DNA of 64,000 nucleotides from Draconibacterium mangrovi (GTDB taxonomy: Bacteria; Bacteroidota; Bacteroidia; Bacteroidales; Prolixibacteraceae). Within the stretch, counting starts at the first letter, position 1, and each line of letters opens with the position of its first letter. The stretch covers positions 62,001-126,000 of the forward strand of contig NZ_JAAAGB010000001.1 of NCBI RefSeq assembly GCF_010586825.1. Direction: 5' to 3'. The notes beneath the pieces were generated by a model that was not told the origin of the DNA, did no database searches, and saw only the letters and a list, made by a program, of their open reading frames with translations. The position numbers and the translations under genes were made by a program. Positions 41,210-50,100 of this stretch are shown here, piece by piece.

Positions 41210-41401
41210 ATGAATGAAGTACACCAGTTTTTGCTAAAAACTTACGCTAAAACAAATCGGCCATTATTTCCGGTTATTTTGCTCAAACTGGCCTTTGGCC
41301 CTACTACTGTTGTGCAGCTTAACGAACTTCGAAAAGAAGGTATTGTAAAACGAACAAACGCTGCTAACCAAACTTTTGCAGAACTATTAAAAACTGAATA
41401 A
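41210..41401 (+). CDS. Small hypothetical protein, HTH-like
   Basis: The 63-residue protein begins MNEVHQFLLKTYAKTNRPLF. It has a helix, a turn and a second helix (TVVQLNELRKEGIVKR) that read like a compact winged-helix DNA-binding fold. It starts two bases after the previous stop. No family assigned. Confidence 0.5.
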   Translation: MNEVHQFLLKTYAKTNRPLFPVILLKLAFGPTTVVQLNELRKEGIVKRTNAANQTFAELLKTE

Positions 41402-41402
41402 T

Positions 41403-42005
41403 ATGAAAAAACTATCGTCATATCAAAAACTAAAACAACGAGTAGAAAAGCTTGAAAAAGAAAAGCGAATACTTGTACTTGAACCTAATTCAGTAGAAGC
41501 AATGAATATTCGAGCAGTTATTGTAACTGGCCAAGAATTAACCAACAATATTCTTTGGGGCAGCAGACATGGATCCGGAAACGGAATACTTGATTTAATA
41601 AATCAAAATGCTGAGTGCAAAGAATCAATTCCTGAAAAGTTTCTTCGCTTAGCCCAGGAATTTAAACAATTACAACCCGACAAAGAGCAAAAGTCGATTA
41701 AAACAGGTCGTAAGTTGATCGAAATATTTAACGACTACATGAATTCAAAACTCAAACAAAAGAACGGAGAGAAACTTAGTTGTAAAGAAATATACGGTAT
41801 ACCGGTAGAGGAAGTATCGTATTACCCCGAAAACTTCTTCATTTTTGATAATAAAATGTATTGGATTGAGGGAGACGTTATTTCTGTACAAAAGATTCCT
41901 GAATTAAAGCTTGATGAACAAGCAATATTTATAAGAGATCCACAAACAGTAGATACACCTTTTGTATCAATGTCATTTCATGGTTTTTATCCACTAAAAA
42001 AATAA
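41403..42005 (+). CDS. Hypothetical coiled-coil-start protein
   Basis: The 200-residue protein has an N-terminal coiled coil (SYQKLKQRVEKLEKEKR), a helical middle and a compact C-terminal half with beta strands (NFFIFDNKMYWIEGDVIS). It precedes the DEDD exonuclease by two bases. No family match by eye. Confidence 0.55.
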   Translation: MKKLSSYQKLKQRVEKLEKEKRILVLEPNSVEAMNIRAVIVTGQELTNNILWGSRHGSGNGILDLINQNAECKESIPEKFLRLAQEFKQLQPDKEQKSIKTGRKLIEIFNDYMNSKLKQKNGEKLSCKEIYGIPVEEVSYYPENFFIFDNKMYWIEGDVISVQKIPELKLDEQAIFIRDPQTVDTPFVSMSFHGFYPLKK

Positions 42006-42007
42006 AT

Positions 42008-43000
42008 ATGAAAACAATAAATCTCTATTTCGATTTTGAATTTACCTCACTATCTCCCGATGCTCAACCTATTTCGCTTGGGATTATAAGTGATGAATTG
42101 TGCAGTAAATGTATTGATAAAAACTTGCAGCCAAATGAGGATTGTGAGAATTGTTCTGGTGAATGGCATAAAGGTTTCACGCAAAAATCCTTCTACGCCG
42201 AATTCTCCGATTACGATAGTAATCGTTGTGATGATTGGGTAAAAGAAAATGTGTTGAGCAAACTACTTATAAAAGAAAATTCAGAGGTTGGTAAACAATT
42301 ACCAAAAACGAAAGTAGTAATAGGTGCAATTCATTCCGTTAGTAATTATCTGAAAGAATGGCTTCATCAATTCTCCGACTACCAAATACAATTCATTTGC
42401 GATTGTGGTACCTGGGATTGGTACTGGTTGGTGCAGTTGTTAGCTGAATGGGAAATAAAAAAAGAGATCGATAACTTAAAATACTTAACAGATCCAATAG
42501 ATGAATTAAAGTTTCAGCAAATGAAGTTCCTTACTAAAGCAGGAGAACGAATTATGATTGCTGAAAGTGAAAATGGTTTTGGATTGGAACGAATTTCAAT
42601 AATTACGAGAACCGGCCTCCCAAAACTCCCCGATAACATTTCCCCGGTCCCGTTCGATCTGAACGATTTAATTTCCATTAAAAAAAGTATTACACCTAAA
42701 GAAGCTTTTGATTTAAACCGGGAAGAACTATGTATTGATGTTACTGATACAGAATTATGGCAATCATTAGAACGAATTGATAAACATTCATTACCCCAAA
42801 GGCACAACGCCCTTTGGGATGCCAAAGTAATTAAGGAAATCTATCAAAAACTGAAGAGACAAAAAGGTTATTCAGCCAATATTGACGATACAACGCCCTT
42901 TGGTACTCAAAGCCACGACCATAATAAACACCGTGTATATGTGGACGGACTAAGCTATGAACAGGCAAAACTATTACAAACAACCATTATAAATCTTTAA
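42008..43000 (+). CDS. DEDD-type exonuclease-like protein
   Basis: The 330-residue protein has the three exonuclease motifs: YFDFEFTSLSPDAQPISLGI (Asp and Glu), FICDCGTWDWYWLVQLL (second Asp) and HNALWDAKVIKEIYQ (His and last Asp). This is the DEDDh pattern of 3'-5' exonucleases. Two cysteine pairs between motifs I and II (CSKC, CENC) may bind zinc, which is uncommon. It could degrade single-stranded nucleic acid late in infection. Confidence 0.7.
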   Translation: MKTINLYFDFEFTSLSPDAQPISLGIISDELCSKCIDKNLQPNEDCENCSGEWHKGFTQKSFYAEFSDYDSNRCDDWVKENVLSKLLIKENSEVGKQLPKTKVVIGAIHSVSNYLKEWLHQFSDYQIQFICDCGTWDWYWLVQLLAEWEIKKEIDNLKYLTDPIDELKFQQMKFLTKAGERIMIAESENGFGLERISIITRTGLPKLPDNISPVPFDLNDLISIKKSITPKEAFDLNREELCIDVTDTELWQSLERIDKHSLPQRHNALWDAKVIKEIYQKLKRQKGYSANIDDTTPFGTQSHDHNKHRVYVDGLSYEQAKLLQTTIINL

Positions 43001-43002
43001 TA

Positions 43003-43356
43003 ATGCAACAAGGAATTAACGTATTTATAGAAGACAGTTACAGCAGCAGACATAAGTTTGTTTGGGTAACTGAACTCGTTGGAACAAAAATGTACAATCT
43101 GCATTTCGACGGATTACAAATCGTTCGTACTGAAATAAAAGACGAACTGGCTACACCTAAAGGTCTTGGGCTGCAACCTATGTTGTCGCTTCCTGAGACG
43201 ATTTCGAATATCGTTTTTAAAGAGATAGCAGAAACACTGTCTCGGAAGGGAATTAAACCAGATAATCAACACACTCTTGAAGGTGAATTAAGAGCCAAAC
43301 AGGAACATCTTGACGATATGCGAATGATTGTAAAGAAAACCCTGAAGATCGATTAA
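43003..43356 (+). CDS. Hypothetical phage protein
   Basis: A 117-residue soluble protein with a beta-rich first half (HKFVWVTELVGTKMYNLHFD) and helical second half (LRAKQEHLDDMRMIVKKTL). It is two bases after the exonuclease. No motif recognised. Confidence 0.55.
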   Translation: MQQGINVFIEDSYSSRHKFVWVTELVGTKMYNLHFDGLQIVRTEIKDELATPKGLGLQPMLSLPETISNIVFKEIAETLSRKGIKPDNQHTLEGELRAKQEHLDDMRMIVKKTLKID

Positions 43357-43377
43357 TTAACTTATAAGTTAACTACT

Positions 43378-43761
43378 ATGTCATGTAAGAAAATAGCAAT
43401 TATAGGTGCAGGACAAGGATTACGAGCAATCGCAATGGGCTTACAAACAGGAATAGCTCCTCATCGACTTACGAATGATGACTTGACTGCATTTGTCAAA
43501 CAAGTGTTTAGTAATAATTCTGTCGAACCACGAAGATTAATTATCGGTCCTGACTTTGCCCCTGCTTATCGAAAGGAACACGGCGATGATGAATTCTATG
43601 AATTAGTAACCAGTAAACACATACAGCTTCAATGCGGTGAAGAAACTTACAACTACATTATGGATTTTGTCAAGTGGTACGAGCTTAAAGATTCACAACG
43701 TAATAAACCAAAACTTAAAAATAATGGGAGTAATAACCTACACAAGACCGGCAAAGTGTAA
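43378..43761 (+). CDS. Hypothetical phage protein with GxGxG start
   Basis: The 127-residue product begins with a strand and glycine loop (CKKIAIIGAGQGLRAIAMGL) that superficially looks like a Rossmann nucleotide-binding turn, but the protein is too short for a full Rossmann domain. The C-terminus overlaps the next gene by 38 bases and is likely disordered. Function not assigned. Confidence 0.5.
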   Translation: MSCKKIAIIGAGQGLRAIAMGLQTGIAPHRLTNDDLTAFVKQVFSNNSVEPRRLIIGPDFAPAYRKEHGDDEFYELVTSKHIQLQCGEETYNYIMDFVKWYELKDSQRNKPKLKNNGSNNLHKTGKV

Positions 43762-43924
43762 AGACTGCGAACATTGCCAGTATTACTACGAAGGAAAACG
43801 CAAGTTTCACAAGTGCGTAAAAAAGGACCGAAGAACCACACTGAATGAATCTGCTTCATTGTGTGTAGATCGTGGAGATTTTAAAATGAGAGAGAGTTAT
43901 TACCCTAAAAGGTTAGACCAATGA
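43724..43924 (+). CDS. Cysteine-rich zinc-binding small protein
   Basis: From ATG 43724 the 66-residue product has a compact cluster C-x2-C-x2-C (AKCKDCEHCQYY), then HKCVKK and LCVDRGDF, giving five cysteines in a zinc-ribbon-like arrangement. It overlaps both neighbours, as usual for small phage genes. Function unknown. Confidence 0.6.
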   Translation: MGVITYTRPAKCKDCEHCQYYYEGKRKFHKCVKKDRRTTLNESASLCVDRGDFKMRESYYPKRLDQ

Positions 43925-44262
43925 AAAAAATCCACTGCAACCAATGTAACAAGTTTCTGTTCGAAACAGAAAAGTCATGGGGTGCTGCCGGTGCCGAAGC
44001 GCAACATAAAGGCTTCGTGTATAAAATTCCGGCTCTGTTCACCGATAAATACCCTCGGCTATTTTTCTGCAATCACGAATGCGGTAAGCTATTCTACAAC
44101 GAAAAAATTCCGAAAAACGAAGAAGTTACAAAACAAATTAACGAACTAAAAGCTGAAATACCCGATCATGCAAAAGCATGTGCAAAAGCTTTAGGGCAAA
44201 TTCACTCAATGATGGGATTACCTAAAAGCGCATTCGGAAAACAAGGACCACATAAAAAATGA
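43921..44262 (+). CDS. Zinc-finger phage protein
   Basis: The 113-residue product has HCNQCNKFLF and FFCNHECGKLFY, giving a CxxC...C-x3-C zinc site. The C-terminal half is helical (EEVTKQINELKAEIPDHAKA). Both ends overlap neighbouring genes by four bases. It might be a small DNA- or RNA-binding factor. Confidence 0.6.
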   Translation: MKKIHCNQCNKFLFETEKSWGAAGAEAQHKGFVYKIPALFTDKYPRLFFCNHECGKLFYNEKIPKNEEVTKQINELKAEIPDHAKACAKALGQIHSMMGLPKSAFGKQGPHKK

Positions 44263-44627
44263 AAGTAAAACGCTTTAACATACCTCTATACGGTTACGGG
44301 GTTTCGCTTATCGAAGTGGAAACTAAAGACGATGCCAAAATCATTCGTAAAGAACTGAAACGAAACAGGATCGATCCTGAAGATATTTCACAAATCGAGG
44401 AAGAAATAATACAGGGAAAATTTAACGGGGGTTATACTTACCGGCACCAAAAGTCAAAAATGTTTTGCGTTATTCTTTTTCCTTGTACTTCTCCTGCTCA
44501 ACGGCTTAATACCCTGGGCCACGAAAAACGACACATTGAAGATCGATTAGCGCAATATGTTGGAATAGATGATATTGAAGCCATGGGATATATTGCCGGT
44601 TTCCTTACTGAAAAATTATTTGCTTAA
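44259..44627 (+). CDS. Putative HExxH metallopeptidase-like phage protein
   Basis: Near residue 90 the 122-residue protein has LNTLGHEKRHIEDRLAQ, an HExxH zinc motif, followed about 13 residues on by DIEAMGYIAGFL, where Glu or Asp could be the third ligand. Short phage proteins with this pattern have been called ImmA/IrrE-like or generic metallopeptidases. The active-site Glu is present. The substrate is not known. Confidence 0.5.
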   Translation: MKVKRFNIPLYGYGVSLIEVETKDDAKIIRKELKRNRIDPEDISQIEEEIIQGKFNGGYTYRHQKSKMFCVILFPCTSPAQRLNTLGHEKRHIEDRLAQYVGIDDIEAMGYIAGFLTEKLFA

Positions 44628-44668
44628 TATAAAAACCTTGCGGCGTAAAGGTTAGCTGCTATTACATC

Positions 44669-44941
44669 ATGCCTACAAATAATGAAATAACAAAAGAAAA
44701 AGAATTAAACTTAGTGTTAAACGAGTTAGAAAATGCGGTTGGATTAGCTTATCGTAATTCGTGCCGGGTAAAAGAATTGCGCGAAAAACTAAAAGGTAAA
44801 TCAATACAGGAACAATCGAAAGAAAACGAATCTACTGAGCCTAACTCATTTCTTTCGCGGTTTAAGGTAGTGCTTCACCGCCTTATCGATACTAACGATG
44901 CAACATCTGAAGAACTAATGCAAATTGAAGAACTTATTTAG
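44669..44941 (+). CDS. Hypothetical phage protein
   Basis: A 90-residue, largely helical acidic protein starting MPTNNEITKEKELNLVLNEL. The centre is polar and probably unstructured (QEQSKENESTEPN). It is the last gene of this rightward block, and two terminators follow. Confidence 0.5.
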   Translation: MPTNNEITKEKELNLVLNELENAVGLAYRNSCRVKELREKLKGKSIQEQSKENESTEPNSFLSRFKVVLHRLIDTNDATSEELMQIEELI

Positions 44942-44992
44942 CACCGGAACCGAAAGGAGAACCGCTGCCTGTGAAAGTCAGGCTGTTAATTT

Positions 44993-45025
44993 AACTCCGG
45001 TAGCCGTTACTGCCGGAGTTTTTTA
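44993..45025 (+). terminator. Terminator of the terminase operon
   Basis: AACTCCGG (44993-45000) pairs with CCGGAGTT (45013-45020), followed by T-run TTTTAT. Confidence 0.8.
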
Positions 45026-45030
45026 TAACA

Positions 45031-45058
45031 AAAACCCCGGCTCAATAAGAACCGGGGC
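45031..45058 (-). terminator. Terminator of the leftward portal operon
   Basis: CCCCGG (45035-45040) pairs with CCGGGG (45053-45058) around a 12-base loop. Read leftward it is followed by TTTTTG. It faces the previous terminator across a few bases. Confidence 0.75.
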
Positions 45059-45116
45059 CAAACTACCTAACTAAACTAAACCTCCCAAACAAACAACAAA
45101 ACATCATTATAGCACA

Positions 45117-45169
45117 AAGGCTGTTCCCTCCACCTTTAGGGGGAGGTGTCCGCAGGACGGAGTGGGTCA
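45117..45169 (+). repeat. Dispersed palindromic element, copy 4
   Basis: AAAGGCTGTTCCC, hairpin CTCCACC-TTTA-GGGGGAG, second hairpin GTCCGCAGGAC and GAGTGGGTCA. It lies just outside the portal gene's stop codon. Confidence 0.75.
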
Positions 45170-45173
45170 GAGG

Positions 45174-47105
45174 TCACGCCGCAACCTCCCTCCGCTGCAC
45201 CGCTTGTCCCAATCCGCTTAATACTGCATTCGGATCTTCTCCACTCTCGGCCTGTTCTTTTGCATTCTGTAAATCTTCTAACAGAGCTTTGCTGTAAGGA
45301 TAATCGGTATGTTTCAAGAACTGCTCCAGTGTAATTAACTTCTGAATTAACAGGTCTTTCAGCATTTCATCATTCATAGCCTTATAAACCGGACTGTCGC
45401 CACCTTTGGCAATTACCAGCTGTAAATCGTTGGCTAACTTACGCGCCTCTGCCGGGTCGTAATATTTATCTTCTTTACTGTCGCTGCCGGTAACGGTAAG
45501 GTAACGCCCACTGTTATAAAACTGAAGAATCATATCCAGTACTTTCATATCGCGTTTTTTGCGGTACGATGCAAAGAAATCTAACCAGCGTTTCAGGTTA
45601 ATAGTGCTTCCCTGTGCTTCGGCAATATACCGGCTGGCCGGTACATTCGATCCTGCACTTTGCCCTTGTAAACTTGGCTGTACTCCCGAAATATCCTGCA
45701 TTAACTTGGTGTACATATTAATAATCTCAAACAATGCCCGGTCAAGTCCGGCACCTTTAAGCTCTTTCGGGGGTTTTGCACCATCTTTTAATCGTAACAC
45801 AATTACTCCACCAACCCTGCGGTAATCTTCTGCAATATCTTCAGGACGTTTATCGCCTAAGCTGGCCTCATCAATAATAAGGGTATTTTTTGCACTGGTA
45901 TTCAGTATAAAATCCATCAAGGTAAATATGCGGTTATACTGCTCCTGGGTGTCTTTTAATTCTTCTACAAAACCAAATACCTCGCCACTTATTAACGGAT
46001 ATGGGGCCAACACAAACGGATGTTGAAAATTGCGGTAAGGACTAATACCCTCTTTAAGCACATGGCCCCATGGTGTCATAAATTTATAAAACCAACGGTA
46101 ACTTGGTTCAAACTTATAATGAATACGAGGCACATCATCCATACTGAATCCTTCGGCAATGTACTTTTCAAATCGCTGTCGGGCAATAGCCTCCAGTTCT
46201 TCAATAGGTCGTGTCCATTCACCTTCGCTTCCATCAGCCTCATCGCTCCACTTAATAACATCAACAGCACGTTTTTCCCATACCTCAATCACCCGGCATT
46301 TATGACTTTCAGTTGGCATATAAAAATTCAGGTTTTTAATGCGCTCAGGGCTCAAACTGTCGTAATGCGGTGTTTCGTGCCGGTCAACATGATAAAGGCG
46401 GCGTATCGCTTCCTTGTCCGATGCTGATTGGGCAAAATGAACATACATATCATCCAGTGTCATATCGTGCAACATACCTATTAAACGCAGGTCCTTACCC
46501 CGAATATCCTGAATGTCGTTATTAAAGAAAATATAATTCGGATCGTAATAATCAATCAACACTTCATGGCGCTGTAAATCGGGCCAGTAATCAAAACCTA
46601 AACGCATGGCCGGAATTCCCGATGCTAAAAAGTAATCCAACACACGCGGATCCACTTCGCTAATTTCATTCACATCCAAAACCGACTGTAAAGCATTGGT
46701 GAGAATTTTTTCCTGTCGTGCCGATCCGGGTTTGCGCGATACCACCATACTTTTCCCTTTGTCCTGACGGAACAAACCCTCGATAGTGGTAACTATTGGC
46801 CGGATAATATTTTGCACATAAGGGGTTTTTCCCTGTTCAGCAATATATTCAGCTTCAGTTATTGTTTCGCCCGAATCGTTGGTTACTTTACGCTCCAGTT
46901 GACGGCCACGCATAAAATTTATATTCTCATGCATCCTGTCGCGCACATCTTCCAGGCTTTCCCAATACTGCCGGTATTCATCAAGGCGAACAACATTTTG
47001 GCTTAAATTGCGTTGCTTGGTAGCAAACAATATTTTGTCCGGCTCTAATCCCAGGTTACTCCGGGTACGCAATTTCATTTCTTTAGGCGAAATATCTGTT
47101 ATCAT
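45174..47105 (-). CDS. Portal protein
   Basis: The 643-residue product has the portal-type order: an N-terminal helical part (QYWESLEDVRDRMHENINF), a conserved middle (EVLIDYYDPNYIFFNN, LRLIGMLHDMTLDDMY), a wing with YRWFYKFMTPWGHVLKEGIS, and a helical crown with EEL- and KDTQEQYNRIFTLMD. The pattern agrees with the SU10/podovirus-type portal that forms the dodecameric DNA gate. It heads one leftward operon with the giant polyvalent protein. Confidence 0.8.
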   Translation of the reverse strand: MITDISPKEMKLRTRSNLGLEPDKILFATKQRNLSQNVVRLDEYRQYWESLEDVRDRMHENINFMRGRQLERKVTNDSGETITEAEYIAEQGKTPYVQNIIRPIVTTIEGLFRQDKGKSMVVSRKPGSARQEKILTNALQSVLDVNEISEVDPRVLDYFLASGIPAMRLGFDYWPDLQRHEVLIDYYDPNYIFFNNDIQDIRGKDLRLIGMLHDMTLDDMYVHFAQSASDKEAIRRLYHVDRHETPHYDSLSPERIKNLNFYMPTESHKCRVIEVWEKRAVDVIKWSDEADGSEGEWTRPIEELEAIARQRFEKYIAEGFSMDDVPRIHYKFEPSYRWFYKFMTPWGHVLKEGISPYRNFQHPFVLAPYPLISGEVFGFVEELKDTQEQYNRIFTLMDFILNTSAKNTLIIDEASLGDKRPEDIAEDYRRVGGVIVLRLKDGAKPPKELKGAGLDRALFEIINMYTKLMQDISGVQPSLQGQSAGSNVPASRYIAEAQGSTINLKRWLDFFASYRKKRDMKVLDMILQFYNSGRYLTVTGSDSKEDKYYDPAEARKLANDLQLVIAKGGDSPVYKAMNDEMLKDLLIQKLITLEQFLKHTDYPYSKALLEDLQNAKEQAESGEDPNAVLSGLGQAVQRREVAA

Positions 47106-47117
47106 AGCTTATAGTGT

Positions 47118-50100
47118 TTATTCGTTTATAATCTTTTCAACTTCTGTTACAGCCTCCTGCATTAATTGAGTAACTTCTTTTGCACCTTCTTCGCTGTCCA
47201 TTCCTATCTTCTTAATCAAATCGGTAATCTGATCGTCGTACATCGAGAACAGCGCATTCATAACTTTTAACTGATCGCTACTCAACTGTTCAAGTTTTTC
47301 AACGTCGCGTTCGCGATAGGCATAATCTTCTACTGCTCCAAATTTTTCGCTTATATCACGGTAATCGTAATATTTACCTATCACACTCCATTTTGAATCG
47401 GGCGTATTTCGTATAAAGGCATTAATAAATGGTACATTGTCAATATCCACTTCTTCTTCGCTCGAAAACAACTGAACCAAAGTGGTAACCATGTCACTAA
47501 CTGCTTTTCCTGATCCACCCAAGTAGCTGGTTATTATATGCTCTATTTTACTTGGATTCCAGTCGAGCCACCAATTCAAATCTTTAACCTTACCATCTTT
47601 TACATCAAACTTCAAATTGCCATATCGTCCTCCAATATCACGAGCTAAGAAATCGGTTATCATTTTAATGGCAGGGTTTACATTTTTTTTATGCAGGGTG
47701 CTGCTTGCCAACTGTTCTTCAAGCTTTTTCGTATATGGCTCTTTGTAAATACGGCTCTGCATAAAGTTGCGGTTATCAATAAGCTCCTGTATTGGCTTAT
47801 AATAAGTTGGTACCAGTGGAGTTAATTTAAACTCACCTTCTACCCAAAAGCCCGGAATATCAATGGGGCTTAAGCCTCCAATAAAATTTAATACCGTATC
47901 GTAAGTAGCCTGTTTGCCGGTTGTCTTTCCTTTCGCGAATAAATCATAAGCAATTACTCCCATACTGTGAAAACCTCTCCAAAACTGAGGTAATGGAATT
48001 CTTATGTATTTGTCGCCTAATTTAAAGTTGGCATAGTTGCGGCGTACCCAATCGTTAATATCGTAGTAATCATCGTCGTCGTCGAACATGTCATTAAGCA
48101 TGGCTTCAAAAAATCCTAACATAGCCACACTTCCTGCTACTGCTGTAAACCGTCCCGGATGATCTTTTGCCAGTTTAAAGTTTTTCTGCGCTGCCTGAAT
48201 TGCCACATTAAAGAAGGCCCAAACACTGTCAACCACTTTCGAAACTTTTCCTTTGCGGTTAAAGTTTACCGAGGCTTCTTTGGCATGCATAGCTGCATCT
48301 TCCTTGCTGTTACCGGCTTCAAGCGAGCTTAAATAAACAGCAAATCGAGTGGTATCTTCAAATAACTGGTTCCATTTCTGAAAAGCGTTTAATGCTCCAA
48401 CCAACTGATTTACCGTAGCTCCTTTAAAAGTGCCTTTCTGCAATATCCGTTTCAGTTCTTTTTTAAGATCCTTTTCAATTTCCTGCGGAGTTTTTTCATG
48501 GGTGTAGCCCGTAGCTCCTCCAATATGGTAAAAGTCCTGAAACTGCTTATCAAGTACATTTCCTGTGGGCTTTCCGTACAGATAACGACGTACCGTTGCC
48601 ATAGCTTTCGGAACATTCTTCATTACTCTCGGATTGCCTTCTCCTATTAACATAGAAAAGGCTGCTTCAGGCACATCGCGGAAGAAGTTGGTAAACGGGA
48701 ATACCGGGTTTGAGCTGGTAAACATCGCCTTCATAAAATTCGTCAAACCTCCGGCCCCTGTAATTTTCGATAATCGGTCAAGATCACTTGAATCGTAAAA
48801 CTTACCAAGTACTTTAAAAATGGTGTTCTGTCGGTTGAATGACTGTGCGGTGCTTAAATATTCATCGGGGAAGACTACGGCAACATCACCACCGTCGCGC
48901 TTAATTATAACTTCGTGTTCACTACTCTCGAAACCTGAACGCAATTTCATGTGTTCTTTGTAGTACTCAGTCTTTACATCGCCACTATCAAAAAGTTCCT
49001 TACTCGGCTTTTCAATGGTAGGTACCCACACTTCTTCTTGTTCGTGTGTTTCCGGGTTAATTTCAGTATCGCGGATGTAATAAACTTTCTTAACCGAATA
49101 CAAGTCCGAAAATTTATCCCGGTCGTAATTGGCCATTACCAGGTTTAACAAACTTTGGTTAACCTCATTGTTTACCCGTTCGCCAATAGCTTTAAAAGCA
49201 ACAGCCTCCATATTCGATAATGGATTGTCGGCTAAACTGGTTCGTCCTTCAGAGTGTCGCAAGCTGCGTCCAAAACCGTTACTGCTATGGTAGCGTAATG
49301 TTTTAGCCAGTCCGTGGCGCCATCCTCGTAACGGAACAAAATATTTGTACTGGCTTTTATAATGGTTGTATTGTTTCTGCGAAATCTGTCCTCCCTTTAA
49401 CCAGTGGTCCAATATAGTGCCGGAGGCTTTATTAACCGCCTCCCATAAATTATCGATGTATTTCTGATCGATATGCTGTTCAAATTCTTCAACCATCATA
49501 TTCGCCAGGTCGTCGGGCTTAATATCCTCGTCGCTAAAAGAACTCACCCCCGAGTAATCTTTTTTATCTAACTGGTCAAGCTTTTCGTTGCGTTCCTTAG
49601 TACTAACCTTTTCTCCATCCGCTTCTTTTACCTCCAGCCATCGGTCGTATTCTTCCATACGCATCGATCTGTTACGTTCCTCGGCATGTTTAGCATATAT
49701 GTATGGAATAATATAGTCGTGATTTATTTTAGAGGCTTTTACCAACTCACTGATAGCTTCCAGTACCGGAACCATATTTTCTTCATGGAAATCGCGGTAA
49801 AGGCGCTCCATGCGTCCAAAACTCAAATTAATATCTCGGTAAGGTTTTGTTTTATTCCAAATTCGGCCGCCTCTTTTTTGAACTTCTTCTTCCAGTTTGC
49901 GAATAGGAAGGTTTTTATCTTGCCACGACTGGCGAACATAACCTATCCATTCCTTGAAGTTTCGTGCTGTTTCACGTTCGTTGTAACGTTTTCCGGCTTC
50001 TTCCAAATGGTCGCCTAAAAAGTTACTATCCCCCGGCTCTTTTGGTGGAGGTGTTTTCTTTTTAAAACGTATATCAGGGTTATTAGGGTCAAATCCCCCG

